Assembly: GCA_963662155.1 (NCBI GenBank)
Contig: OY759272.1
Location: 44,295,590-44,359,589 of the forward strand
Direction of reading: 5' to 3'
DNA: 64,000 bases
DNA from: Lamellibrachia columna
Taxonomy: Eukaryota > Annelida > Polychaeta > Sabellida > Siboglinidae
Shown here piece by piece: positions 46,900 to 59,705 of the stretch. Every line of letters starts with the position of its first letter. The first letter of the stretch is position 1. The position numbers and the translations under genes were made by a program. The notes beneath the pieces were generated by a model. It was not told the origin of the DNA. It did no database searches and saw only the letters and a program-made list of their open reading frames with translations.

Positions 46900-47540
46900 C
46901 ATATGTACATTTTACTACTGGTTGAATTAAGTCCAACCATAATAATCCTGAATATAAACCTAAAAGGCAAGGTATAAGCTTCAATAAAATTGTAAACAAT
47001 TTTAATTACAGAGAGATATATATAGCATATAAAAAATATAAATAATAATGTAAAATGTACATGTAGCAGTAGGCAGAGCGTAGACTCGAAGAGACGATGC
47101 TGGTGCGCCCCGTTGTCAACTTGTCGAATTTTGCCAGCGTCCACTGTGGCTGTGAAGGCCGATTCTTGAGTGGCAGTCCTTGCCGCAGCCAAAGCAGACG
47201 AAACAGGATGACATTGGTGGTAGTGTTGCTTTTTGCTTTCGACCGCATCCTATACTCATGCTGGTGTTTCTTTTCATCTACCCTTTCAATGCCTCTGCGT
47301 GTTGCCTGACGCCAAGCCGTGCTGTCTTCAGCCACGGCTTCCCAGCTTTTTGTCACAGGCCTTCATGTCACGCTTGCTGGCGTCCTTAAACTGAGGGCTG
47401 GGCGTCCCACTGGCCTCGCGCCACTGGTGAGTTAAAATGTACATGTAGATTGTAGTAATTACTAATATCAGTACTGCAATCTGCCCAGAAACAACTATTC
47501 GCGAATAACACGTAAACGTGAATAGACGACATACATTTCA
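46900..47540. repeat. Repeat matching 1-250, interrupted by a LINE tail
   Basis: Flanking halves match 25-80 and 160-245; the middle (about 47000-47440) is an inserted LINE 3' fragment. Confidence 0.65.
47060..47430 (-). pseudogene. RTE/CR1-like LINE C-terminal fragment
   Basis: Minus strand reads FKDASKRDMKACD, KSWEAVAEDSTAWRQATRRG and, after frameshifts, a zinc-finger-like CFGCGKDCHSRIGLHSHS. These are the standard C-terminal blocks of invertebrate endonuclease-reverse transcriptases. Confidence 0.75.
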
Positions 47541-47689
47541 TATTCTACAATCAAATACTTGATACAGCATTGATTAAAGGCACATATATTGATGTGTACA
47601 CATGTCGGTTGTGAACCGGTAGACATTATTATGCATTCTTACTGCCTGCTGGCTGCAATGGGTAATATCTTGAACCAAACAAACAAGTT

Positions 47690-47995
47690 CACTTAAATAC
47701 ATGATAACAGAGTTATACTAAACTTAAATACACTTAAATACATGATAACAGAGTTATACTAAACTTAAATACACTTAAATACATGATAAAAGAGTTATAC
47801 TAAACTTAAATACACTTAAATACATTATAACAGAGTTATACTAAACTTAAATACACTTAAATACATGATAACAGAGTTATACTAAACTTAAATACACTTA
47901 AATACATGATAACAGAGTTATACTAAACTTAAATACATGATAACAGAGTTATACTAAGCTTAAATACATGATAACAGAGTTATACTAAACAAGGG
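47690..47995. repeat. 42-nt tandem repeat, about 7 copies
   Basis: Unit combines acttaaatac twice with atgataacagagttatacta; the last copies are shortened. Confidence 0.95.
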
Positions 47996-47999
47996 AGAG

Positions 48000-48620
48000 T
48001 GATGGAGGGAGGGTTTTTGTTTCGCGAAAAATAATAACAAGCTCTAAATGTCCACTAGATGAATATAGCGACTGCTAAATCCTGACCGCTATTGGACAGC
48101 TACTACCACACTATAAATACAACGCCATAAAGCATAAACGGTGTTCTGTGTCGCTGGATCTACAACTGAATACAACTAGCTTGTGTACATGACTGTCATA
48201 GATTTCGGTGGAGGTCCGCGCAAAGTGGTTCAAAACTAGGGGCGGGCCGTACTTAAATTAAGCTCAACATATGAGTGTAAGACATTTCCACAAATAAGAA
48301 ACAACACCAAGGTAATAAACAATACCAAGGTAATAAAGAAGAATATGCTTATAAAGAATGAAAAACCAACTGAAATGGTACAAATGAAATAGAGAAACTA
48401 ACTCTAGATCAGGTTGTCAATACCCTCAAACCAAATAAACAAAAAACCTACGTTTACTTTAACGTTCACCGTTGAGGCTATTACCCTTCAAGAAAGAACC
48501 ACATACATCAAGCAAGCACGTCACAAGCTGCAAGCAAAAAGGCATATTTCACACTTATAATATAATGTTCCGGAAAAAAAATAGTCACAAAAACGTGCCT
48601 TATGACGCACAAAGTTAACA
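48000..48620. other. No gene recognised
   Basis: The piece gtcgctggatctacaactga (48151) resembles 46751. Otherwise unremarkable. Confidence 0.35.
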
Positions 48621-48719
48621 ATACCCTTCGCGTCATTCTGCTGGGTTAAATAGGACGATAACTGATGTAGCCGTCGGTCGCATGATCTCACCGCCAGCTG
48701 AATACGCCGGCGGTACGGG

Positions 48720-49030
48720 TCTCGTTCGACCGCTGTGATGTCGAGCTTGTTGTCGGCTGGATGATAGTAGGTCGGATGTCATAAGTTCGTGGAGACGGCG
48801 ACGTTTCGTGACGACGGCGGAAGCGGACGCTCTGATGTCGCGCACGGGGAAGACAGCTGAACTGTCGGGTGGACGCACAGTACGCCAGCCGTCAATAAGT
48901 CGTGGAGACGGCTAACGTGTCGTAACGACGGCTCGACGGGCGTACTAGCGTCACGCACTGGTGTCTCGGTCGTCAACTTGACGTGGAGACGACGAACGTG
49001 TCGTGAAGCTGGCTCATGCGGACACACTGT
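48720..49030. repeat. Degenerate GC-rich tandem repeat, about 105 nt period
   Basis: cgtggagacggcgacgtttcg-type blocks recur at about 48788, 48900 and 48980. Both strands have open frames but with no recognisable protein. May be an exon cluster or LTR; undecided. Confidence 0.4.
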
Positions 49031-49247
49031 TGTCGTACATGGAAAGATAGCTGAACAGTCACAAGCAGTCAGTAGGCAGCAGAAAGCGAGATGTGGCCGA
49101 TGCAGACGGTCAACGCATACAGTCAAACGACGCGCACTAATTACTTCCATGGCATTGTGTTGTCTGGGTTTTCACTAGCCGTTATCAATTACCTTACGCT
49201 AGCTTTAACTACTTGAACGATTCATTTGTTTCCTCAGTCCAACTTAC

Positions 49248-49870
49248 TTAGTTAGGATGTTTCGCTTTCGTTAGATCACTCAGCGGCGCTGCAATCTTAG
49301 AATAGTTATCGATAAACTTGCAATAATACCCAGCGAGTCCTAAGAAGGATCTTACCTGCTTCTTTGTAGTAGGTATAGGAACATTACAAATGCGTTCCAC
49401 CTTGTCATCCTGAGTTTTCACTTCTCCCTGTCCAATTTTTTGACCAACAAATTCAAGGACTCGAATGCCATACAACATGTTGATGGCTTCACTGTAAGAC
49501 CGTATTCTCTCACACGAAAAAACAAAGCACGAAGAGCAGCAATGTGTTCTTCCAATGTTTCGATATGAACCAAAACATCATCAACATAATTGCCAACATG
49601 ACTGGTGGCAGACTATTTGAGCCGTCTAACAGTCTTCGCATCATTCGTCCATACGATGCGCCCGCGTTTACTAGACCAAAAGGCATAACCTTGAAATGGA
49701 ATAAACCTTGGGTTGCGCAAAAAAGTAGTCTTCTCTATATCCTCGAGTTTCATAGGGATTTGCCAATATCCCTTGTCAAGTTTAGAAATAAACTTGTCTT
49801 GACCAACTTTGGCAACGATAATCTCAGGGTTTGGCATGGGCTTTCCATCAAACATCGTTATCTTATTTAA
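49248..49870 (-). pseudogene. Ty3-type RT region of element 2
   Basis: Minus pieces: PMPNPEIIVAKVGQDKFISK and LDKGYWQIPM (RT motif A area), then after a frameshift a FGLVNAGASYGRMM-like block, NYVDDVLVHIE (catalytic YxDD, about 49590), and LEFVGQKIGQGEVK with KKQVRSFLGLAGYY. Several frameshifts. In the same orientation as the gag/protease region at 56.76-57.98 kb beyond the 28-nt array. Confidence 0.85.
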
Positions 49871-50079
49871 CCGGCGAAAAAAAAAGTTTTTCCTTTACCT
49901 TCCGTTGTGTTCTGGTTTCTACTCCACAATTGGTTACTCTCTCACTGGCCTTTGCGGTTTCCGAATTACCTGGGTCAATCAGAACGGGTTCATTAATCCC
50001 ATCATAGCAGGTAGGATGAATGCCCTTGATGTTTCCTGACTGATTCATAAAAAGGAGTCTATAAGCCTAATGCATCCAC

Positions 50080-53000
50080 CAAGGGTTCTCACGTGACAAC
50101 GTGAATACAGGGGTTCTCACGTGACAACGTGAATACAGGGGTTCTCACGTGACAACGTGAATACAGGGGCTCTCACATGACAACGTGAATACAGGGGTTC
50201 TCACGTGACAACGTGAATATAGGGGTTCTCACGTGACAACGTGAATACAGGGGTTCTCACAAGACAATGTGAATACAGGGGTTCTCACACGACAACGTGA
50301 ATACATGGGTTCTCACATGACAACGTGAATACAGGGGTTCTCACGTGACAAAGTGAATACAGGGGTTCTCACATGACAACGTGAATACAGGGGTTCTCAC
50401 ATGACAACGTGAAAACAGGGGTTCTCACATGACAACGTGAATACAGGGGTTCTCACGTGACAACGTGAATACAGGGCTTCTCACAAGACAAAGTGAATAT
50501 AGGGGTTCTCAAATGACAACGTGAATACAGGGGTTCTCACATGACAACGTGAATACAGGGGTTCTCACATGACAACGTGAATACAGGGATTCTCACATGA
50601 CAACGTGAATACAGGGGTTCACACATGACAACGTGAATACAGGGGTTCTCACATGACAACGTGAATAAAGGGTTTCTCATATGACAAAGTGAATACAGGG
50701 GTTCTCACATGACAACGTGAATACATGGGTTCTCACATGACAACGTGAATACATAGGTTATCACATGACAACGTGAATACATGGGTTCTCACATGACAAC
50801 GTGAATACAGGGGTTCTCACGTGACAACGTGAATACAGGGGTTCTCACGTGACAACGTGAGTACAGGGGTTGTCACATGACAACGTGAATACAGGGCTTC
50901 ACACATGACAACGTGAATACATGGGTTCTCCCGTGAATACATGGGTTCTCACATGACAATGTGAATACAGGGGTTCTCTCATGACAAAGTGAATACAGGG
51001 CTTCTCACATGACAACGTGAATAAATGGGTTCTCACATGACAACGTGAATACAGGGGTTCTCACGTGACAACGTGAATACAGGGGTTCTCACGTGACAAC
51101 GTGAGTACAGGGCTTCACACATGACAACGTGAATACAGGGGTTCTCCCGTGATAACGTGAATACATGGGTTCTCACATGACAATGTGAATACAGGGGTTC
51201 TCTCATGACAACGTGAATTCAGGGCTTCTCACATGTCAATGCGATTACATGGGTTCTCACATTATAACGTGAATGCAGGGGTTCTCACATGACAACGTGA
51301 ATACAGTGATTCTCTCATGACAACGTGAATACAGGGGTTCTCACATGACAACGTGAATACAGGGGTTCTCACATGACAACGTGAATACAGGGTTTCTCAT
51401 ATGACAAAGTGAATACAGGGGTTCTCACATGACAACGTGAATACATGGGTTCTCACATGACAACGTGAATACATAGGTTCTCACATGACAACGTGAATAC
51501 ATGGGTTCCCACATGACAACGTGAATACAGGGGTTCTCACGTGACAACGTGAATACAGGGGTTCTCACGTGACAACGTGAGTACAGGGGTTGTCACATGA
51601 CAATGTGAATACAGGGCTTCTCACATGACAACGTGAATACAGGGGTTCTCCCGTAATAACGTGAATACATGGGTTCTCACATGACAATTTGAATACAGGG
51701 GTTCTCTCAGGACAAAGTGAATACAGGGCTTCTCACATGACAACGTGAATACAGGGCTTCTCACATGACAACGTGAATACATGGGTTCTCACATGACAAC
51801 GTGAATACATAGGTTCTCACAAGACAACTTGAATACAGGGATTCTCACATGACAACGTGAATACAGGGGTTCTCACATGACAACGTGAATACAGGGGTTC
51901 TCACATGACAACGTGAATACAGGGTTTCTCATATGACAAAGTGAATACAGGGGTTCTCACATGACAACGTGAATACATGGGTTCTCACATGACAACGTGA
52001 ATACATAGGTTCTCACATGACAACGTGAATACAGGGTTTCTCATATGACAAAGTGAATACAGGGGTTCTCACATGACAACGTGAATACATGGGTTCTCAC
52101 ATGACAACGTGAATACATAGGTTCTCACATGACAACGTGAATACAGGGGTTCTCACGTGACAACGTGAATACAGGGGTTCTCACGTGACAACGTGAGTAC
52201 AGGGGTTGTCACATGACAACGTGAATACAGGGCTTCACACATGACAACGTGAATACAGGGGTTCTCCCGTGATAACGAGAATACATGGGTTCTCACATGA
52301 CAATGTGAATACAGGGGTTCTCTCATGACAAAGTGAATACAGGGCTTCTCACATGACAACGTGAATTCAGTTCTTCTCACATGTCAATGCGATTACATGG
52401 GTTCTCACATTATAACGTGAATGCAGGGGTTCTCACATGACAACGTGAATACAGTGATTCTCACATGACAACGTGAATACAGGGGTTCTCATATGACAAC
52501 TTGAATACAGGGGTTCTCACATGACAACGTGAATACAGGGGTTCTCACGTGACAACGTGAATACAGGGCTTCTCACAAGACAACGTGAATACAGGGGTTC
52601 TCAAATGACAACGTGAATACAGGGGTTCTCACATGACAACGTGAATACAGGGGTTCTCACATGACAACGTGAATACAGGGGTTCTCACATGACAACGTGA
52701 ATACAGGGGTTCTCACATGACAACGTGAATACAGGGGTTCTCACATGACAACGTGAATACAGGGGTTCTCACGTGACAACGTGAATACAGGGGTTCTCAC
52801 GTGACAACGTGAATACAGGGGTTCTCACATGACAACGTGAATACAGGGGTTCTCACATGTCAACGTGAATACAGGGGTTCTCAAATGACAACGTGAATAC
52901 AGGGGTTCTCACATGACAACGTGAATACAGGGTTTCTCACGTGACAACGTGAATACAGGGGTTCTCACATGACACCGTGAATACAGGGATTCTCACATGA

Positions 53001-56000
53001 CAACGTGAATACAGGGGTTCTCACATGACAACGTGAATACAGGGGTTCTCACGTGACAACGTGAATACAGGGGTTCTCACATGACAACTTGAATACAGGG
53101 GTTCTCAAATGACAACGTGAATACAGGGGTTCTCACATGACAACGTGAATACAGGGGTTCTCACATGACAACGTGAATACAGGGGTTCTCACATGACAAC
53201 TTGAATACAGGGATTCTCACATGACAACGTGAATACAGGGGTTCTCACATGACAACGTGAATACAGGGGTTCTCACATGACAACGTGAATACAGGGCTTC
53301 TCACATGACAACGTGAATTCAGTTCTTCTCACATGTCAATGCGATTACATGGGTTCTCACATTATAACGTGAATGCAGGGGTTCTCACATGATAACGTGA
53401 ATACAATGATTCTCACATGACAACGTGAATACAGGGGTTCTCATATGACAACTTGAATACAGGGGTTCTCACATGACAACGTGAATACAGGGGTTCTCAC
53501 GTGACAACGTGAATACAGGGCTTCTCACATGTCAATGCGATTACATGGGTTCTCACATTATAACGTGAATACAGGGGTTCTCACATGACAACGTGAATAC
53601 AGTGATTCTCACATGACAACGTGAATACAGGGGTTCTCATATGACAACTTGAATACAGGGGTTCTCACATGACAACGTGAATACAGGGGTTCTCACGTGA
53701 CAACGTGAATACAGGGCTTCTCACAAGACAACGTGAATACAGGGGTTCTCAAATGACAACGTGAATACAGGGGTTCTCACATGACAACGTGAATACAGGG
53801 GTTCTCACATGACAACGTGAATACAGGGGTTCTCACATGACAACGTGAATACAGGGGTTCTCACATGACAACGTGAATACAGGGGTTCTCACGTGACAAC
53901 GTGAATACAGGGGTTCTCACGTGACAACGTGAATACAGGGGTTCTCACATGACAACGTGAATACAGGGGTTCTCACATGTCAACGTGAATACAGGGGTTC
54001 TCAAATGACAACGTGAATACAGGGGTTCTCACATGACAACGTGAATACAGGGTTTCTCACGTGACAACGTGAATACAGGGGTTCTCACATGACACCGTGA
54101 ATACAGGGATTCTCACATGACAACGTGAATACAGGGGTTCTCACATGACAACGTGAATACAGGGGTTCTCACGTGACAACGTGAATACAGGGGTTCTCAC
54201 ATGACAACTTGAATACAGGGGTTCTCAAATGACAACGTGAATACAGGGGTTCTAACATGACAACGTGAATACAGGGGTTCTCACATGACAACGTGAATAC
54301 AGGGGTTCTCACATGACAACTTGAATATAGGGATTCTCACATGACAACGTGAATACAGGGGTTCTCACATGGCAACGTGAATACAGGGGTTCTCACATGA
54401 CAACGTGAATACAGGGTTTCTCATATGACAAAGTGAATACAGGGGTTCTCACATGACAAGGTGAATACAGGGGATCTCACATGACAAGGTGAATACAGGG
54501 GTTCTCACATGACAACGTGAATTCAGGGCTTCTCACATGTCAATGCGATTACATGGGTTCTCACATTATAACGTGAATGCAGGGGTTCTCACATGACAAC
54601 GTGAATACAGGGGTTCTCATATGACAACTTGAATACAGGGGTTCTCACGTGACAACGTGAATACAGGGGTTCTCACGTGACAACGTGAATACAGGGCTTC
54701 TCACAAGACAACGTGAATACAGGGGTTCTCAAATGACAACGTGAATACAGGGATTCTCACATGACAACTTGAATACAGGGATTCTCAAATGACAACGTAA
54801 ATACAGGGGTTCTCACATGACAACGTGAATACAGGGGTTCTCACATGACAACGTGAATACAGGGTTTCTCATATGACAAAGTGAATACAGGGGTTCTCAC
54901 ATGACAACGTGAATACATGGGTTATCACATGACAACGTGAATACATAGGTTCTCACATGACAACGTGAATAAATGGGTTCTCACATGACAACGTGAATAC
55001 AGGGGTTCTCACGTGACAACGTGAATACAGGGGTTCTCACGTGACAACGTGAGTACAGGGCTTCACACATGACAACGTGAATACAGGGGTTCTCCCGTGA
55101 TAACGTGAATACATGGGTTCTCACATGACAATGTGAATACAGGGGTTCTCTCATGACAACGTGAATTCAGGGCTTCTCACATGTCAATGCGATTACATGG
55201 GTTCTCACATTATAACGTGAATGCAGGGGTTCTCACATGACAACGTGAATACAGTGATTCTCTCATGACAACGTGAATACAGGGGTTCTCACATGACAAC
55301 GTGAATACAGGGGTTCTCACATGACAACGTGAATACAGGGTTTCTCATATGACAAAGTGAATACAGGGGTTCTCACATGACAACGTGAATACATGGGTTC
55401 TCACATGACAACGTGAATACATAGGTTCTCACATGACAACGTGAATACATGGGTTCTCACATGACAACGTGAATACAGGGGTTCTCACGTGACAACGTGA
55501 ATACAGGGGTTCTCACGTGACAACGTGAGTACAGGGGTTGTCACATGACAACGTGAATACAGGGCTTCTCACATGACAACGTGAATACAGGGGTTCTCCC
55601 GTAATAACGTGAATACATGGGTTCTCACATGACAATTTGAATACAGGGGTTCTCTCATGACAAAGTGAATACAGGGCTTCTCACATGACAACGTGAATAC
55701 AGGGCTTCTCACATGACAACGTGAATACATGGGTTCTCACATGACAACGTGAATACATAGGTTCTCACAAGACAACTTGAATACAGGGATTCTCACATGA
55801 CAACGTGAATACAGGGGTTCTCACATGACAACGTGAATACAGGGGTTCTCACATGACAACGTGAATACAGGGTTTCTCATATGACAAAGTGAATACAGGG
55901 GTTCTCACATGACAACGTGAATACATGGGTTCTCACATGACAATGTGAATACATAGGTTCTCACATGACAACGTGAATACAGGGTGTCTCATATGACAAA

Positions 56001-56757
56001 GTGAATACAGGGGTTCTCACATGACAACGTGAATACATGGGTTCTCACATGACAACGTGAATACATAGGTTCTCACATGACAACGTGAATACAGGGGTTC
56101 TCACGTGACAACGTGAATACAGGGGTTCTCACGTGACAACGTGAGTACAGGGGTTGTCACATGACAACGTGAATACAGGGCTTCACACATGACAACGTGA
56201 ATACAGGGGTTCTCCCGTGATAACGTGAATACATGGGTTCTCACATGACAATGTGAATACAGGGGTTCTCTCATGACAAAGTGAATACAGGGCTTCTCAC
56301 ATGACAACGTGAATTCAGTTCTTCTCACATGTCAATGCGATTACATGGGTTCTCACATTATAACGTGAATGCAGGGGTTCTCACATGACAACGTGAATAC
56401 AGTGATTCTCACATGACAACGTGAATACAGGGGTTCTCATATGACAACTTGAATACAGGGGTTCTCACATGACAACGTGAATACAGGGGTTCTCACGTGA
56501 CAACGTGAATACAGGGGTTCTCACGTGACAACGTGAGTACAGGGGTTGTCACATGACAACGTGAATACAGGGCTTCTCACATGACAACGTGAATACAAGG
56601 GTTCTCACGTGTCAACGCGATTACATGGGTTCTCACATTATAACGTGAGTGCAGGGGTTCTCACATGACAACGTGAATACAGTGATTCTCACATGACAAC
56701 GTGAATACATGGGTTCTCACATGACAACGTGAATACAGGGGTTCTCACGTGACAACG
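50080..56757. repeat. 28-nt minisatellite array, about 238 units
   Basis: Unit is built of acaggggttctcac, then atgacaacgtgaat (or gtgacaacgtgaat). Each unit holds the inverted repeat TCACRT-GACA-ACGTGA; G-variants form a perfect 6-bp stem and contain the E-box TCACGTGA. Near-identical blocks recur at 3948 nt (141 units), 1148 nt (41 units) and 980 nt (35 units). Open frames within it, such as those at 52153 and 56101, are repeat artefacts. Confidence 0.98.
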
Positions 56758-57976
56758 AGCCGTAGGGGCTTCAGATAGGGATTGGTTCATCAGCATTAGA
56801 ACTCGGGTTTTCCCAGTCAATTGGTCATCATCAACTAAACTGCTTCTAACCATTACCTCATTACACCTACTATCACGAAGTGCAGTGACAGGACACTCTC
56901 CAACGTATCTTTCCATCAAAGGTAATCTACCTTCGTCTTGATGTTCCAGGCAAGCACTGGCGATGACAGGAACATTACACGCACAGTGTAATATTGCTGC
57001 TTCCTTACCCACTGAACAAGTATGGACTGAGATGTCTTATCCACAACAACCGCACAATTCCCCACTACGGGTGGAATTCTCGACGTCTGATGTTTGGACG
57101 TATTTCTACCCCCCACAGTGCAATTACGAGCGATATGACTAACCTGGTTGCATAAGAAGCAACTAATACGATCACGAGGACGAGGAATGGGAGTCGGAGA
57201 TTTATTCTCAAACCCACGTTTTGGTCGAGGCGGTGGGGCGTGACTGTTCCCTTTGAATTCCCTTACTTCCTGCAGGAAAACGAGCATTAGTGAAAGTCTT
57301 TAGCAAGTCAAGACATTCATCATCATCGTTAAGTTTGTGTTCCCTCGTGAACACAGACAAATCTCGTGAACACAGACAAATCTCGTGAACACAGACAAAT
57401 CTCGTGAACGCAGACAAATCTCGCGGAAACACAAACAAAAACTGTTCTTTAAGACGCAGGTCCCTTAACTCTTCAAATGATACGTCGATACCCGGCAGAG
57501 AAATCCACTGGTTTAAGTAATGGCCCAGTCGGACATAAAACTGAGAAATAGTATCCTTAGAACTTGGCGCACATGAATCAAACTTCCTTCAGAAGTCTTC
57601 CTCGGTCAACTGATGCCACTCTAACAATGAATGCTTTAATTTATCGTAATCATTAGCGACGGACGCCGGCAAGCGGGAATAAACTTCCAAGGCGTGTCCC
57701 GTTAACAACCCGCTAAGAAATACGGCATACAGGCTCGCATCCCATCCCTGGTTTATAGCATAACGTTCAAAACGTCGAAGGTAATCATCAGTCAATTGAA
57801 TCAGTATGCTCGTTAAAGCATGGCAGTCTAGGACTGCGGTGCATCTTGGGTGCACCATCCTTACTCGTCAGCAATCTCCTTTTGCATCTCGCGTACACGA
57901 GCCAACTGACGTTCAGTTCGGGTGGCTTCTTCCTCCTCTTTCGCCTGTTCACGATCCAATCGACGTCCAATGTCAA
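56758..57976 (-). pseudogene. Ty3-type gag and protease of element 2
   Basis: From 57976 downward: a charged helix (REQAKEEEEATRTERQLARV in another frame), a gag matrix/capsid segment (DDYLRRFERYAINQGWDASL, AVFLSGLLTGHALEVYSRLP), a 19-nt tandem expansion at 57344-57425, then the zinc knuckle CFLCNQVSHIARNC (CCHC, about 57160-57119). A protease-like region follows (PVTALRDSRCNEVMVRSSLV) whose DTG-type motif has become DSR. It is cut at APTA by the 28-nt array. Frameshifts show it is inactive. Confidence 0.8.
57344..57425. repeat. 19-nt tandem repeat inside gag
   Basis: cagacaaatctcgtgaaca repeats about four times, adding frameshifts to the gag frame. Confidence 0.9.
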
Positions 57977-58013
57977 AATTAACCGTCTCTCAAAGTAATG
58001 AAATATTCACTTA

Positions 58014-58030
58014 CCTTGACGTCCGCGCCA
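58014..58030 (-). other. Possible primer-binding site of Ty3 element 2
   Basis: Minus strand tggcgcggacgtcaagg resembles a tRNA-complementary TGGCGC site upstream of gag. No LTR pair was found to confirm it. Confidence 0.25.
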
Positions 58031-58176
58031 CTACAAGATAACAGTAGAATGGGAGCGTGACGCTTCGTCGGCTTGTGTAGCAATGCCTATTATTGTTTCG
58101 GCCCTACCGACACATTTAGTACTAAAGGTTTGAACAAAAAACAGCAAAAATATCAAAAGACTTGTTAAAAAAAGTG

Positions 58177-58389
58177 CTACAAAGCAGGAAAAGCGGTATC
58201 GGAAAAAACCGCAGATTTCGGGTTAGAAATTCTTCGATTAATGCCTACATCCAGGAAGGCTTCTGAATGGGAGTAACGTATCCAACTCTTAACAGCGCAT
58301 ACCTGATCATCCGTCAGATAGGAAAGATTCACCACTTGGTGATGGTGACGAGCTGTTGGTGCGACTCTTTCGGTTGATAGTCCATACAC
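58177..58389 (-). CDS. Small unrecognised open frame (70 codons)
   Basis: Reads LSYLTDDQVCAVKSWIRYS in its middle. No family recognised. It lies between Ty3 element 2 and the broken block at 58.7 kb and could be LTR or leader sequence. Confidence 0.2.
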   Translation of the reverse strand: MYGLSTERVAPTARHHHQVVNLSYLTDDQVCAVKSWIRYSHSEAFLDVGINRRISNPKSAVFSDTAFPAL

Positions 58390-58626
58390 GCGCGACGGTA
58401 TACAGGACGCTACACACCAACACTCCTACGATAATACTCTATATACTATCACGTCCGTGATACACTGATACATCGTTGAAAGGTGAGCAATCGAATGACA
58501 GAAAGGCGGTTGCGTGCCAGTATCACTCTGTTCAATCACGTGGTTGCTTCTGTGCGGTAAATGTGGGCTAAGTTGTTTGACGGTTATGGGGAACAATCAC
58601 TAATAACAGTCCTTTGGGTATAAACT

Positions 58627-58642
58627 AACACACATATATATT

Positions 58643-58688
<46 letters not shown>

Positions 58689-58692
58689 TGTT
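58627..58692. repeat. (AT)n and (TATG)n microsatellite
   Basis: Short compound tract. Confidence 0.95.
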
Positions 58693-58729
58693 TGTGTGTC
58701 TATAGCGTGACCTTAATAAGTCAAATTAT

Positions 58730-59344
58730 TCAACCTCGGCCAGGGGCAGTTCTTGGGGAAATATAGGTCAAGTTATCAGCTGTTTGGTCGGTAGGAGGCA
58801 CTACTTGGGTTTTCATTCTTTTGAAAATAACTAGGGGAAAATAACTTCCGAATAATTTAGTTAGCGTACCCCGTTGCGTTTTATTGAGGGTGATGTAAAC
58901 ACGAGTAGATATCAAAGCATTCAGTTCATCGCCTTGTAACATATCTGGCTTTACAGCAACTTCGTCTGCTTTTGTGGCTACGAGATTGCTCATGTGTTCG
59001 TCAAACAAAGTCAACGACAGCTGTTTACCAGTCAACGACACCCGTAGAAATACCCGTAGAAATTTTTTTTTTCATAACCGTGTCTATAACACTGCAGCTG
59101 GCCGAGAACGTCATTACTCGAACGCTTCTTGCATCAGCGGGAGACAAAGTTGAACAGAGCGTTAAGGTGCATTTCAACGATCATTAAACCCTTTAAGGTA
59201 ACTGGTTTGGTCTACTTGTTGTTCCAGCCATGTCAAGTCGACGACTTCGGGTGCTGGTGTTCGGTTTGAAAGGTCGACTGGTCGGTTCGTCTTCATCGCT
59301 TTCGCTTGCAGCCGGAGCACGGCAGAAAGCTGTGTTCAACATGT
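58730..59344 (-). pseudogene. Broken reading region of unknown identity
   Basis: On the minus strand an ATG at 59344 opens a frame with an acidic stretch (ASESDEDEPT). Frames then change near 59240 and 59185, a stop lies near 59150, and the longest piece (59041-58730, 103 codons) contains KADEVAVKPDMLQGDELNAL and NKTQRGTLTKLFGSYFP. The pieces line up in order, as expected of one gene with several indels. A TATA-like element is upstream. I do not recognise the family; a mobile or virus-derived gene is possible but unproven. Confidence 0.35.
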
Positions 59345-59398
59345 TGTTAGTCATAATGCTGTCGTGTCACGAATGGTGATCAGCTCGTAGAAATAACC

Positions 59399-59409
59399 AC
59401 CCTTATATG
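59399..59409 (-). promoter_or_regulatory. TATA-like box
   Basis: Minus strand gcatataaggg lies about 60 nt before the ATG at 59344, a plausible spacing for a short leader. Confidence 0.3.
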
Positions 59410-59705
59410 CGATTCAGCAACCTTTTAAAACCACGTGATCATAGCTGCCACATGACTATTTCCTACCAAACACAAGGCGACATGATACTTCACGCTACAT
59501 AAAGCAACCAATCAAAGACGAAGACTAAAACTGTTGTTGATGTCATCGTTTGAACACCTGCTGCATATATATTATAACATTATTGCAATAGTGTCTAAAC
59601 GTAGCATAAGACTAGCGCGTTTTGGTTGAATGACGGCGGGAAATTGTACAAAATATATCTACTCATGAAAAAAACACCAGGTGTCAACGAGTGCAATTAT
59701 GTACT

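Noticed and set aside
52153..56328. Paired 75-codon frames at 52153 and 56101 as duplicated genes
   Set aside because: Both are readings of the 28-nt array; their near identity reflects the 3948-nt block duplication.
50080..56757. CRISPR-like appearance of a short palindromic repeat
   Set aside because: Units are directly adjacent with no spacers, the context is eukaryotic, and no cas gene is present. It is a minisatellite.
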